Source: an uncultured Lachnospiraceae bacterium | GTDB lineage: Bacteria; Bacillota; Clostridia; Lachnospirales; Lachnospiraceae | Reading direction: 5' to 3' | Assembly: GCA_910577675.1 (NCBI GenBank) | Contig: CAJTOR010000014.1 | Span: 21,937-85,936, forward strand | DNA: 64,000 nt | Shown: piece by piece, positions 53,226 through 61,830 of the stretch | How the letters are laid out: every line of letters starts with the position of its first letter | How positions within the stretch are numbered: the stretch's first letter is position 1 | The notes under the pieces: generated by a model | The model's input: the letters and a program-made list of their open reading frames with translations, nothing else | Told to the model about the DNA's origin: nothing | The model's database searches: none | Position numbers and translations under genes: made by a program

Positions 53226-54468
53226 TGGAAATAGAAGAGGACATTTTGGTTTTCAATTACAGATGATTGCCTATACATTAGCCAGCATGTTTCTTACCGC
53301 ACTTACACTTCTGGTGATTGGGTTTGCGGTATATGGTGTGTTGGTGCTGGTGCAGGATAACCCGGATTTAGCGGTGCCGGGGGAGGATAAGGGGTATTAT
53401 AAGGAATATCTTAACCGCATAGAAAACGTGGAGGATTTGTCGGGGATAGCTGCAGCGAATAGCGGGATGGTGGAGTTTTCAGTTCGTCCGGAAAAAAGCC
53501 ATGTGTTAAAGAAGGGGACGGTTTTTGCGCTCTCGGGTCTTGCCATCTTTCTGGCATTGTTTTTTTTCAGCCTGTATTTTTTGTTGTTCACCAGGAAGTT
53601 CGCCGCGTATCTGGCGGAGATTACGGTGGGGATACGCAGGTTTGCTGCCGGGGAACCCGGTGCACGTATTGTTGTTCGCCAGGCCAATGAACTTACGCAG
53701 ATTGCAGAGAGTTTTAACGCGATGGCGGAGGAACTCGAGGAGATCGAAACGGAAGAAAAGAAAAATGAGGGGGCAAAAAACGACCTGATTACGAGCATTG
53801 CCCATGACCTTCGCACACCGCTGACCTCGGTGATTGGATATCTGGAACTGGTGACGGAGAAGGATGTGGACGAGGAAACAAGGAGGCATTATATTTCGGT
53901 GGCATACCGCAAAGCGAAGCGGCTGCAATGCCTGACGGACGACCTTTTTAATTATATTAAATATGGTTCTTCGGAGCTGACATTAACCCTGGCTCCGATT
54001 GATGCGATAAAGATGATGGAGCAGTTGACGGAGGAGGCTTATCCGGCAATTTCGGAGAACCGGCTCGAGCTTGTGCTGGAAAAAGAGCTTGACCGGGCGG
54101 TTGTGGAAGCGGACGGGACACTTTTGGCGCGCGCGTTTTCAAATCTTCTTGGCAATGCAATCAAGTATGGGCGGGATGGCAAACGTCTTTTTTTGCAGAT
54201 GGGGCAGGAAACTCCGGAAACAGTCAGCTTTCATATTATTAATTTTGGTGAGGTGATCCCCACGGAAGACCTCGAGCGTATTTTTGAGCGTTTTTACCGC
54301 GTGGATGCGGCGAGGACGGAGGAACAGGGAGGCACCGGGCTGGGGCTTGCCATCGCAAAGAATATTATTGAACGGCATGGTGGGACAATATCGGTTAAGA
54401 GTGATTTGAGTGGGACAGAATTCATTGTAGTATTGCCGCTGGCTCCTGTGAAAGGCGATGAAATTTGA
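53215..54468 (+). CDS. Sensor histidine kinase
   Basis: 417 residues if started at TTG 53215, the only early start (TAGGA 7 bases upstream; overlap with the regulator gene). TM1 is about residues 13-42. A short extracytoplasmic loop (about 43-95) follows, with TM2 (about 99-121), HAMP (about 123-180) and the H-box DLITSIAHDLRTPLTSVIGYLE (in two parts; His about 200). The ATP domain has N-box NLLGNAIKYG, G1 FERFYRVDAAR (F-box) and GGTGLGLAIAKNIIERHGG. The small sensing loop resembles intramembrane-sensing or VanS-type kinases for envelope stress. Stimulus unknown. Confidence 0.93.
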   Translation: MNASGNRRGHFGFQLQMIAYTLASMFLTALTLLVIGFAVYGVLVLVQDNPDLAVPGEDKGYYKEYLNRIENVEDLSGIAAANSGMVEFSVRPEKSHVLKKGTVFALSGLAIFLALFFFSLYFLLFTRKFAAYLAEITVGIRRFAAGEPGARIVVRQANELTQIAESFNAMAEELEEIETEEKKNEGAKNDLITSIAHDLRTPLTSVIGYLELVTEKDVDEETRRHYISVAYRKAKRLQCLTDDLFNYIKYGSSELTLTLAPIDAIKMMEQLTEEAYPAISENRLELVLEKELDRAVVEADGTLLARAFSNLLGNAIKYGRDGKRLFLQMGQETPETVSFHIINFGEVIPTEDLERIFERFYRVDAARTEEQGGTGLGLAIAKNIIERHGGTISVKSDLSGTEFIVVLPLAPVKGDEI

Positions 54469-54610
54469 ATTTTTTGGGGGTAGTCCCACGCAGGCGGTAT
54501 AAAGGAATAAGTAAGTTGTGCAAAATGTCGGGACAGCATGATGGCGGAAAGCCATTTTTAGATATATTCTGTGGAAAATACCGGTTTTTGGAAAGGAAAG
54601 AGGCAGTTTC

Positions 54611-56863
54611 ATGGGGGAAATGGCCAGGGGAAGGTTGGATATTAATAAAATTATTGTATGCGCTGTCTGGTGTATTTATTTTATGGCTCATTTCTTTCTG
54701 GCAGATATATATGCACAGGAACGGGAAGAGTACATGGGAGATGGGAGAATTACTGTTAAGGTTACATTCAATTATCAGGATGAGGAGGAAGAGGAGATTA
54801 CATTGCGTGCGGGCAGGGATTTTGCAGTGCGCTTTGAGGTGGTGGTGAAGGAAGAGTTTTCCGGTTATGTGAATGTGCTGATGCAGAATGAGGGTGGGGA
54901 GCATGTATTGTACCAGCAAAAGCTTGGAACCATCCCGGCTGGTGGGAGTACTTCCTGCCAGATGCTTCTGCCGATGAACCTGATGACGGAGGGGCTTTAT
55001 CTGACACTTACGGAGGAGGATGGCACTGTCCGCCTGGAACGGACAGTTCCTGTCGGATCGGTGAATTACGGTTTGTATGAGATGACAGGTGTTTTTGACC
55101 CAGCGGGGGAGGAGGAATATAAGCATTTTTCCTCCTATGGAGCCCGCCTGGTCGCGGTTTCGGAATCCGAGCTGGCATGCGGCGCGCAGGCGATGGATGC
55201 ACTTGAGATTATCGTGACACAGGAGCAGGTATTAGAGGAACTTGAGGAGAGGGTAACAAAGTCCGCTTCGGGTTTTGAGGAGGGAAAGGATGGCGTTGAG
55301 GAGATTGTAAAACTTTTCGGGCAGGATAATGCCGCACAAGTACAGGAAAGCCTGAAAGAATGGGTTGCAGGAGGAAAGACGCTTGTGGTGGGCGCAAGTG
55401 CCGGGGAGGGAAAAGAGGAGGAAATGTTAAATCTTGGCCTCCAGGAAAAGGAAATTTTGCAGGAGGTTATCCTTAGTATCGGGAATTATGAGGCGACAAG
55501 GGAGAGTATCCTTGCTACGAATGAGGAGATAAAAAGGCAGTATGGAAGCGATGCGAGGACTTCTTATATTGGGGATTCCATGATCGGCGCGGTGTCTGTA
55601 AACAGCCTTTCGGATGATGCGGTCAGCGTGCAACTTAAACGGGAGGAGATGGGGCAGGGCTGGTGGAACTCGGGGGATTCCTACGAAATTCTCTGGCAGG
55701 AGAGGGGGATTGATATCCTGCGCTGTTACCGTGTGGGCAAGGGAAATGTACTTGTTTTTGCTATCCCGATAACAAAAGAGCAGCAGGAGGTTTACCCGCT
55801 CTTTTATTATCGCATGGTGGGGCTGGTTCATGATAATCTTACGCAGATGCAGCTTTCCCGCCAGAATATGGAAATGTACGGAAATACAAAGGGAAACAGA
55901 ACTTATCTTTTGTCTTACATCCAGACGAAAAATGCAGGAGTTTCCGTGTTCCCCTATGTGGTAATCCTGATGGTTTATATACTTGTTCTGATACCGGCGG
56001 TTTTTATTTTGCTTCGCTATTTCAGGAAGACGAAATATCTCTGGGGGGTTCTGCCGGTGCTTTCATTTTTTGTGATGGCAGTGGTCTATTTTACGGGAAT
56101 GCGGACGCGGATTGTGGAGCCATATTGTACCTATCTTGATATAATGGATTATGCCCAGGAAAAGCACTTTGTCAATTTTTCTTTGTCGGCACCAACCAAC
56201 GGCGGCGCGCAGATTATGTTGAAGGAGGGATATGCAGTGCGCCTGGCGCAGACGGGTTTCCGTCCGTATGAGATGGGTTGGTTAAATAGCGTGTATGTCC
56301 GGGGGGAAAATGTTTTAAGAGCCAGGGATTACCGCGCAGCGGTGTGCGTGCAGCCTGAGGGGATGAAACTAAGCGTGGATAGTAGCCGCGCATTTTCAAA
56401 TACCAATTTTGCTGCATGGACTGACCTGCCCGCCATAGGGGGTGCCCTGAATGCAAAGGTCACGGCTTCAGATAAAGTGGTCGCCGGTTCAATAAGTAAT
56501 ACAACGGAAATGTCGTTCAGGGAAGTTTACTTGTGCAATCAAAACTATGCGGTGTGCATTGGCAAAATGGAGCCCGGCGAGGAAATCAAACTTGAAGATT
56601 GTATGCAGAGTATTGCATGGGAAGATGAGGAAGGGTATGTTGGAGGGGGAATTTACTGGCTGCTTTCCAATATTATGGAAGAGGCGGGGATGGAACAGAG
56701 GGTTTTGTATTTTTTGATCGAGGACTATATATATGAGAACGGGGAGCAGACCTTTATTTTTGCCTTTCCTGTGGAAGAGGAATGTGAACTGCTCGGCGAT
56801 GCGGTAAATAATCCTGGAAGTAACGGACATCAGGTTTTTATCTGGCCGCTGGAAGATAAGTAG
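54611..56863 (+). CDS. Large membrane protein with exported domains, in an ABC transporter operon
   Basis: 750 residues, not recognised as a named family. An N-terminal signal-like helix (about 13-33) ends near FFLADIYAQ. A large exported region (about 40-450) starts with a beta-sandwich-like part, and later LKEWVAGGKTLVVGASAG resembles the glutamine-amidotransferase-like domain of GldG-type proteins. Two adjacent membrane helices lie at about 458-480 and 486-508. A second exported region (about 510-750) is beta-rich. The ATPase gene starts 24 bases after its stop. The association with an ABC-2 system suggests an accessory or substrate-binding subunit. An ATG at 54620 is an alternative start. 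Confidence 0.8.
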   Translation: MGEMARGRLDINKIIVCAVWCIYFMAHFFLADIYAQEREEYMGDGRITVKVTFNYQDEEEEEITLRAGRDFAVRFEVVVKEEFSGYVNVLMQNEGGEHVLYQQKLGTIPAGGSTSCQMLLPMNLMTEGLYLTLTEEDGTVRLERTVPVGSVNYGLYEMTGVFDPAGEEEYKHFSSYGARLVAVSESELACGAQAMDALEIIVTQEQVLEELEERVTKSASGFEEGKDGVEEIVKLFGQDNAAQVQESLKEWVAGGKTLVVGASAGEGKEEEMLNLGLQEKEILQEVILSIGNYEATRESILATNEEIKRQYGSDARTSYIGDSMIGAVSVNSLSDDAVSVQLKREEMGQGWWNSGDSYEILWQERGIDILRCYRVGKGNVLVFAIPITKEQQEVYPLFYYRMVGLVHDNLTQMQLSRQNMEMYGNTKGNRTYLLSYIQTKNAGVSVFPYVVILMVYILVLIPAVFILLRYFRKTKYLWGVLPVLSFFVMAVVYFTGMRTRIVEPYCTYLDIMDYAQEKHFVNFSLSAPTNGGAQIMLKEGYAVRLAQTGFRPYEMGWLNSVYVRGENVLRARDYRAAVCVQPEGMKLSVDSSRAFSNTNFAAWTDLPAIGGALNAKVTASDKVVAGSISNTTEMSFREVYLCNQNYAVCIGKMEPGEEIKLEDCMQSIAWEDEEGYVGGGIYWLLSNIMEEAGMEQRVLYFLIEDYIYENGEQTFIFAFPVEEECELLGDAVNNPGSNGHQVFIWPLEDK

Positions 56864-56887
56864 TCTGTCAGGCGAAAGGAGAGGACA

Positions 56888-57808
56888 ATGGTAAGGATAC
56901 GGAACCTGAGAAAATCTTATGGGAGTTACCAGGCGCTGCGCGGGCTTACTATGGAGATTGACAAGGGGGAACTGTTTGGTTTTGTAGGACCAAACGGTGC
57001 CGGGAAGACAACTACAATGAAGATTATTGCAGGGCTGATGCGCGCTGATTCCGGTGAGGTAGTGGTAGCGGGGAGGACACTTTCGGGAAATACCGGGCAG
57101 GTGCGTGAAATTATTGGCTATGTTCCGGATTTCTTTGGGGTATATGATGATTTGAAGGTGCAGGAGTACCTGGAATTTTTTGCTTCGCTCTATGGTATGG
57201 ACGGGAGGGAGTCGAGGCACAGGACGGAAGAACTTTTAGAAATGCTTGGAATGACGCAGTGGCGCGATGAGATGGTGGACGGGATGAGCCGCGGCATGAA
57301 GCAAAAGCTTTGTGTAGCCCGCGCGCTGGTGAACAATCCGGATCTGCTGGTTTTAGATGAGCCGGCTTCCGGTATGGAACCACGTTACCGCAGGCATTTG
57401 AAAGAACTTTTGCAGGAACTTTGCGCGGAGGGGAAGACGATTATTATCAGTTCGCACGACTTGAATGAGCTGGCGGAGATGTGCACGAGTGTCGGGGTGA
57501 TTTCAAAGGGGCGGCTGGTGATGCAGGGGGAGCTGCCAACTTTGTTGCGCAGGCAGCAGGAAAAGAATCCCTATGTGCTGCAATGTCTTAAATTTCCTGA
57601 GGAGGCTGTACAACTTTTAAAGTCCGACCCGCATGTAAAAAATATTGTCAGCCGAGGCACAAGTATTTCTTTTCCATATGATGGAACGGAGGAGGAGGTT
57701 GCAGAGCTGTTTGCGGGGCTGGTTGGACGGGGGGCGCAGATTATCTCGTTCTGCCGCGAGGAGGGGAATCTTGAGAAGATGTTCCTTGATATTACAACTT
57801 TGTCTTGA
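56888..57808 (+). CDS. ABC transporter ATP-binding protein
   Basis: 306 residues. Walker A is GPNGAGKTTTMKIIAG (about 38), the Q-loop region IGYVPDFFGVYDDLKVQEYL, the signature GMSRGMKQKLCVARAL (a weaker LSGGQ variant), Walker B LLVLDEPASGMEP and the H-loop IISSHDLNEL. A C-terminal extension of about 80 residues is typical of ABC-2 (DrrA/CcmA-like) exporters. AAAGGAGAGGAC precedes the ATG. It is the energising subunit for the permease that starts 51 bases downstream. Confidence 0.94.
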   Translation: MVRIRNLRKSYGSYQALRGLTMEIDKGELFGFVGPNGAGKTTTMKIIAGLMRADSGEVVVAGRTLSGNTGQVREIIGYVPDFFGVYDDLKVQEYLEFFASLYGMDGRESRHRTEELLEMLGMTQWRDEMVDGMSRGMKQKLCVARALVNNPDLLVLDEPASGMEPRYRRHLKELLQELCAEGKTIIISSHDLNELAEMCTSVGVISKGRLVMQGELPTLLRRQQEKNPYVLQCLKFPEEAVQLLKSDPHVKNIVSRGTSISFPYDGTEEEVAELFAGLVGRGAQIISFCREEGNLEKMFLDITTLS

Positions 57809-57859
57809 GTATAAAAGGTATTTATTTGTGCTAATCATGGAAAGAAGGGGTAAAAAAGG

Positions 57860-58771
57860 ATGCGGTACCTGAATCCGGTTTATAAGATAGGGCTAAAGCA
57901 AAGCGCGCGGACGAAAAAGACCGTGGTGCTGCTTCTGGTCTACAATTTTTTGCTGGCGGGACTGGGACTTCTTGTGTTTTATTTAACTTTTGACCGGGAG
58001 GGGCGTATGCGGGAGAATATTGCCTATTCCGGCATCCTTACGCTCTACTGTGTTATGGCAGCAATGGAATTTGTTATGATTCTTTTGATTGTGCCGGCCT
58101 CAACGGCGGGGGCGGTTGCGGGGGAGCGCGAGAAGCAGACACTCGATATCCTGTTATCCACAAAAATTACGCCGTTCCATATTGTAACTGGCAAGCTTGC
58201 CGCATCGATCAGCATGGTAATTTTACTGGCTGTTTCTTCCATGCCGGTGCTGGCGATAGTATTTAGCATCGGTGGTATTACGTTGTCCGATATGTTTACC
58301 TTTTTGCTCCTGCTTGGAGTTACGGCGGTTTATATCGGCAGTATCGGGATTTTCTTTTCTGTTTGCTGCCGCAAGACTACGATGGCAACCGTATGTGCAT
58401 ATCTGGCAATGCTTGTCGTGGTTTTCCTCCTGCCGGTCTTGCTGTTTTTCTTTGAATTTTTGGGGGCGTTTTCCAACAGTGGCTTTAGTGGGTTGTGGGA
58501 TGTTATGAATTCCATCCGCGGGAAGCGGACTGTGTTTTTGCTTTTAAATCCTCTTATTTCCTTTGTTTCCATGCTGCATGACCAGGCTGGACGCGGGATT
58601 ACATTGATGAGTTCGATTGGCAGTGAGGGAAGACTTATGTATTTTTTGTCCAACCACTGGTTTGCGGCGAGCATGATAGGTCAATTGCTTGTGTCGGGGG
58701 GGATGGTTGCGCTGTCAGCGTGGTATTTGAAGCCGGGGAGAAAACAGATATTTTTTTGGTTTCGAAAATAA
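57860..58771 (+). CDS. ABC-2 type permease
   Basis: 303 residues with six hydrophobic helices (about 22-44, 58-80, 110-135, 140-165, 172-200, 263-285). The motif GEREKQTLDILLSTKITPFHIVTGK after helix 2 (about 88-112, seen in two parts) is the coupling region of ABC-2 permeases. It completes the module with the preceding ATPase and the large membrane protein. Substrate not deducible. A strong terminator follows at once. Confidence 0.92.
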   Translation: MRYLNPVYKIGLKQSARTKKTVVLLLVYNFLLAGLGLLVFYLTFDREGRMRENIAYSGILTLYCVMAAMEFVMILLIVPASTAGAVAGEREKQTLDILLSTKITPFHIVTGKLAASISMVILLAVSSMPVLAIVFSIGGITLSDMFTFLLLLGVTAVYIGSIGIFFSVCCRKTTMATVCAYLAMLVVVFLLPVLLFFFEFLGAFSNSGFSGLWDVMNSIRGKRTVFLLLNPLISFVSMLHDQAGRGITLMSSIGSEGRLMYFLSNHWFAASMIGQLLVSGGMVALSAWYLKPGRKQIFFWFRK

Positions 58772-58818
58772 AAGAAAGGGCTGCTGTCGGTTTCCCGATA
58801 ACAACCCTTTCTTTTTAT
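58772..58818 (+). terminator. Rho-independent terminator after the ABC-2 operon
   Basis: AGAAAGGGCTGCTGTCGG folds on CCGATAACAACCCTTTCT with two mismatches, flanked by AAAA and TTTTTAT. It ends the 54611-58771 unit. The further sequence to 58908 is AT-rich and without a gene. Confidence 0.85.
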
Positions 58819-58908
58819 AAAAATGGAAGAAGAAAAAATGTAATATTATTATACCACAACTTCAGAAAAAAAATACTGTTTTTTTTAATATTTTCAAATT
58901 TCTTTTAA

Positions 58909-59883
58909 TTAATTACAGGAAAGGTTTATTTTATCGGGGTAATCCCTGATTTTCCTGCCGATTCGTATGGCCGCATATAGTTTTGCATATTCCCTCTCGG
59001 ATAATTCTTCGATATAGTTCCGTGGATAATTTTTTGTAAATCCCTTCCTATTTAAATAGTCCGCAGCCTTATTGTATGCGATGGCGGCTTCTGCCTCGGA
59101 AAGGTAGCGGCCGATCAGGTAATTGCCGTTAATATGGATGCGCGCAGTAAAAATATCATGTCCTCGGTGCAGGCGTTTTGTAACGCCGTGGTAATGATTG
59201 ATGATTTCAATGTTACTGTATCGGTAGTCTAGGGGATCACCGTTGACGAAACGGTAATCCCTGCCTGCAACAGCGTGGCTGTGAATCCCATAGCGGGAAA
59301 GAATTGAAACCTGCATCCCGTAATCACTTACGAAAAGATGCCCCCCGCGCTGCATAATTTTGCGGCGCATATAGTAAAAAAGGTCATCCGCATCGAATTT
59401 TAACGGCGCGGATGGAGCCAGGTAGTAGAGGAAAAAGCGGTTTTGCAGGTAGATGGGGGTGTGGCAGTAGATCCCATTGTCCCGAAAATTCAGCAGGCAA
59501 ACCCATTTTTCAAAAGGGAGTTCACCTCCGAGTGAGGGATGGTCATCCACCGTACATCCGGCAAGGGGCGTATTTTTTTCATTGAGCAGGCGGGAGGCAA
59601 GCAGGTAGGCGGAGTGCGCCGTGTGAGCATTTTGGTAGCTGCCAAGGCTTATATGTTTGCCGCGGTAAGTGATTGAGGAGCGGTAGTAAGGTGTCCCGTC
59701 TTTTTTGTGTGCGGGGAATACTCCGGAGGGGCAGGAAGGAGTGGGTTTTTCTGGGACAATGGTTCCTTTGTATGTGGCGGTTTGTTCTTGCAGTGCACGT
59801 TCTTCCAATATGTCAATTTGTTCTTGCGCTGCAATTTCTTCCTGTATGACTTTTTTAGGGGGAATGGAATATTCTGGTACCAT
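58909..59883 (-). CDS. AP2-like / degenerate HNH / AP2-like protein
   Basis: 324 residues; ATG 59883 is set by AAGGAGAT. A Glu/Gln-rich N-terminal helix (about 10-40) precedes an AP2-like three-strand-helix unit (about 53-100, SGVFPAHKKDGTPYYRSSITY...ISLGSYQNAHTAHSAY in parts). Then come a middle region of unknown fold, an HNH-like core (about 198-229, DYRFVNGDPLDYRYSNIEII) and a second AP2-like unit (about 232-285, YHGVTKRLHRGHDIFTARIH...GRYLSEAEAAIAYNKAA in parts). In active HNH enzymes, His residues stand where Y210-R211 are here, so cleavage is doubtful. It looks like a homing-endonuclease relative kept as a DNA-binding protein. This is inference. It is divergent from the SleB-like gene. 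Confidence 0.75.
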   Translation of the reverse strand: MVPEYSIPPKKVIQEEIAAQEQIDILEERALQEQTATYKGTIVPEKPTPSCPSGVFPAHKKDGTPYYRSSITYRGKHISLGSYQNAHTAHSAYLLASRLLNEKNTPLAGCTVDDHPSLGGELPFEKWVCLLNFRDNGIYCHTPIYLQNRFFLYYLAPSAPLKFDADDLFYYMRRKIMQRGGHLFVSDYGMQVSILSRYGIHSHAVAGRDYRFVNGDPLDYRYSNIEIINHYHGVTKRLHRGHDIFTARIHINGNYLIGRYLSEAEAAIAYNKAADYLNRKGFTKNYPRNYIEELSEREYAKLYAAIRIGRKIRDYPDKINLSCN

Positions 59884-60254
59884 GGCAGATCTCCTTAAAA
59901 TAGGGGCTTGTGTGATTGAAGTTAAGCTGGTTTTTATGATTATGATTCTACCCTCAAGTAATAGCTTAACACATCCGGTGTCGATCTGACAAGAAAAAGA
60001 TAAAATATTACATGATTATTACGAATATATTACACAATTTTTTGGAAAAGTAGGTATAAATTCATTCCAAACATGGGAAATTAAGAAAAAGAAAATGGCA
60101 AATGTTACAGACACGTCATAAATACTTAACATTTAAATAACCAAAATGCTGAAAAAGAAAGGTATAAAATATACTTTTATTGTACAAAATTATGTTCGAT
60201 GGAAATATTTGGGGGTATCATCTGTACGGAACTAACAAAAAACCTTGGGACTTA
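59884..60254. other. AT-rich divergent spacer with inverted repeat
   Basis: No gene is supported. GTTAAGC (59921-59927) and GCTTAAC (59964-59970) are exact inverted copies 36 bases apart. A minus-strand TTGTCA (59987-59992)/TAAGCT (59963-59968), 18-base spacing, could be the promoter of the AP2-like gene, in which case the dyad covers its -10 and start. The rest, to 60254, is AT-rich without visible structure. Confidence 0.4.
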
Positions 60255-60282
60255 TTGACAGTTTTATATCCTCTGATATAAT
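60255..60282 (+). promoter_or_regulatory. Consensus SigA promoter of the SleB-like gene
   Basis: TTGACA (60255-60260), 16 bases, TATAAT (60277-60282). The leader is about 95 bases. A SigA-type rather than SigG-type promoter would mean vegetative expression. Confidence 0.85.
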
Positions 60283-60384
60283 ACATCACAGGATTGACGG
60301 AAGAATCATCCAAGACCATCGGGACATGGAGTATTTTAGAAACTTGTTTGATTTGAGAGGCTTTCAGAAAAGAGAGGGATTTAT

Positions 60385-61686
60385 ATGCCGGAAGTGCAAA
60401 CGTTTCTCCAAAAGAAAAAGGATCAAAATACTGGGGGAAAAGACCATCGCCAAAATTTAAGAAACCGCCGCAAGAAAACGGCAATGATTAGTATGGCGGC
60501 GGTCGGAGTTATTCCGTTTTTTGCCCCGCCGCTTGGGACGGATTCTTCCGTTTACGCACTAGCTGCCGTTGCGGACAGTATTGACGGACTGTATGATGAA
60601 GATGGGGGATTGGTGCACGATGTGCTGGTTGCAGCCATGCTTGCTGAGAATGAGGAAGCCAGGGGGGTGGCGCTTGCCAGGAATGAAACTTATAAGGAAG
60701 CGGCAAGGCATGCCCTTGAGGAATGGAAGATAACAGCGGGCAATGTTTTGGGTGATGCGTTCCCGGGAATAGGGGATGGCTTGCATCTGCTTGGGCTCGG
60801 TGAAGAGGATGCTTTGTTTGAGGATGATGTAATTGCCGGAGATTTAAAGGAAGCCGATGGGGCAGCAACGAAACAGGAGGCAGTAAAAGCTTCCGCCACG
60901 GCGGATGGGACAAGCAAGGCAGCTTCTATTTCCATCGGCGGGGCGGGTGTAAGGGTTTCCGCTGCGATGGGTGGTGCGGGGACAAAAGCTATTACAGCCG
61001 CAGGGACAACAGGAACAAAGGCTACTGCGGCATCCGGTGTGGCAGGGACAAAGGCATCCGCTGCGACGGGCGAAGTTGGAACGAAAGCTCCTGCGACCAA
61101 GGGGGAAACTGCAACTAAAGTTACTGATGGCAAGAATGAAAAGCCTGCGGATAAAGACTCGGTGGAGGCAGGTGTGCAGTCTGGGGACAAGCAGATTAAG
61201 GAAGCCGAGGAAGCGTTCCACAATAAAGTTGATCTGGATAGTATACCAGCCGCCCTTAATTTGGAATATAATGCGAACTATGCTGGGTTAAAACTTTCCG
61301 CTGAGCAGCTTACCGTGCTTGAAACGATTGTGGAGGCGGAAGCCGGGGATGAGGATGCATACGGCAAGATACTGGTTGCGAATGTTGTGTTAAACCGTGT
61401 GTTAGATGAGGAGTTCCCGGATACTGTCAAAGGGGTTGTTTTCCAGAATAACGGGAAGACCTACCAGTTTTCACCGGTGCGCAAGGGCGGGCGGTATTAT
61501 ACAGTAAAGGTTTCAAAGCATACGAAGGCGGCTGTTGCGAGGGCGCTTTCAGGTGAAGATTATTCGGATGGTGCGCTGTATTTCTTTGCGAGAAGATATA
61601 CTTCGGAAAAAAAGGCGAACTGGTTTGATACTTCCCTGAGAAAAATAGTGGAATATGGGTGCCATGAGTTTTTTGGTAATAAATAA
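60385..61686 (+). CDS. Cell-wall hydrolase of the SleB/CwlJ family (Hydrolase_2)
   Basis: 433 residues; AGAGAGGGA precedes ATG 60385. A basic N-terminus (1-32) leads to a hydrophobic stretch (about 33-62, MISMAAVGVIPFFAPPLG) acting as signal or anchor. Then comes a region of about 90 residues and a low-complexity Ala/Thr/Gly/Lys repeat (about 165-255, recurrent GTKA units) as spacer. The catalytic domain (about 300-433) has LETIVEAEAGDEDAYGKILV (catalytic Glu), ANVVLNRV, YQFSPV and a WFDTSLRKIVEYGCHEFF ending. SleB/CwlJ enzymes act on spore-cortex muramic lactam; vegetative relatives also exist, and the SigA promoter fits the latter. Confidence 0.87.
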   Translation: MPEVQTFLQKKKDQNTGGKDHRQNLRNRRKKTAMISMAAVGVIPFFAPPLGTDSSVYALAAVADSIDGLYDEDGGLVHDVLVAAMLAENEEARGVALARNETYKEAARHALEEWKITAGNVLGDAFPGIGDGLHLLGLGEEDALFEDDVIAGDLKEADGAATKQEAVKASATADGTSKAASISIGGAGVRVSAAMGGAGTKAITAAGTTGTKATAASGVAGTKASAATGEVGTKAPATKGETATKVTDGKNEKPADKDSVEAGVQSGDKQIKEAEEAFHNKVDLDSIPAALNLEYNANYAGLKLSAEQLTVLETIVEAEAGDEDAYGKILVANVVLNRVLDEEFPDTVKGVVFQNNGKTYQFSPVRKGGRYYTVKVSKHTKAAVARALSGEDYSDGALYFFARRYTSEKKANWFDTSLRKIVEYGCHEFFGNK

Positions 61687-61737
61687 AAGAGAAGGGTTCT
61701 GTAGTGGATGCAGGACTCTTCTTTTGTTTTTTGGAAA
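61683..61737 (+). terminator. Probable terminator after the SleB-like gene
   Basis: AAAAGAGAAGGGTTCTG pairs imperfectly with CAGGACTCTTCTTTT, followed by GTTTTTTGG. Mismatches lie in the middle of the stem. Confidence 0.6.
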
Positions 61738-61743
61738 TTCTGT

Positions 61744-61774
61744 ACTTGAAATACGAGAGTTTTTCAAGTATAAT
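61744..61774 (+). promoter_or_regulatory. thrC promoter with an overlapping dyad
   Basis: TTGAAA (61746-61751), 17 bases, TATAAT (61769-61774). ACTTGAAA (61744-61751) and TTTCAAGT (61762-61769) are exact inverted copies. They cover the -35 box and the end of the spacer up to the first base of the -10. A protein bound to this dyad would block RNA polymerase, so it is a good operator candidate. Confidence 0.75.
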
Positions 61775-61830
61775 GACTTCAACAATGAGGGGCAGGCACA
61801 CCGCTTCTTTTAATATACTGGAGGGTTATT

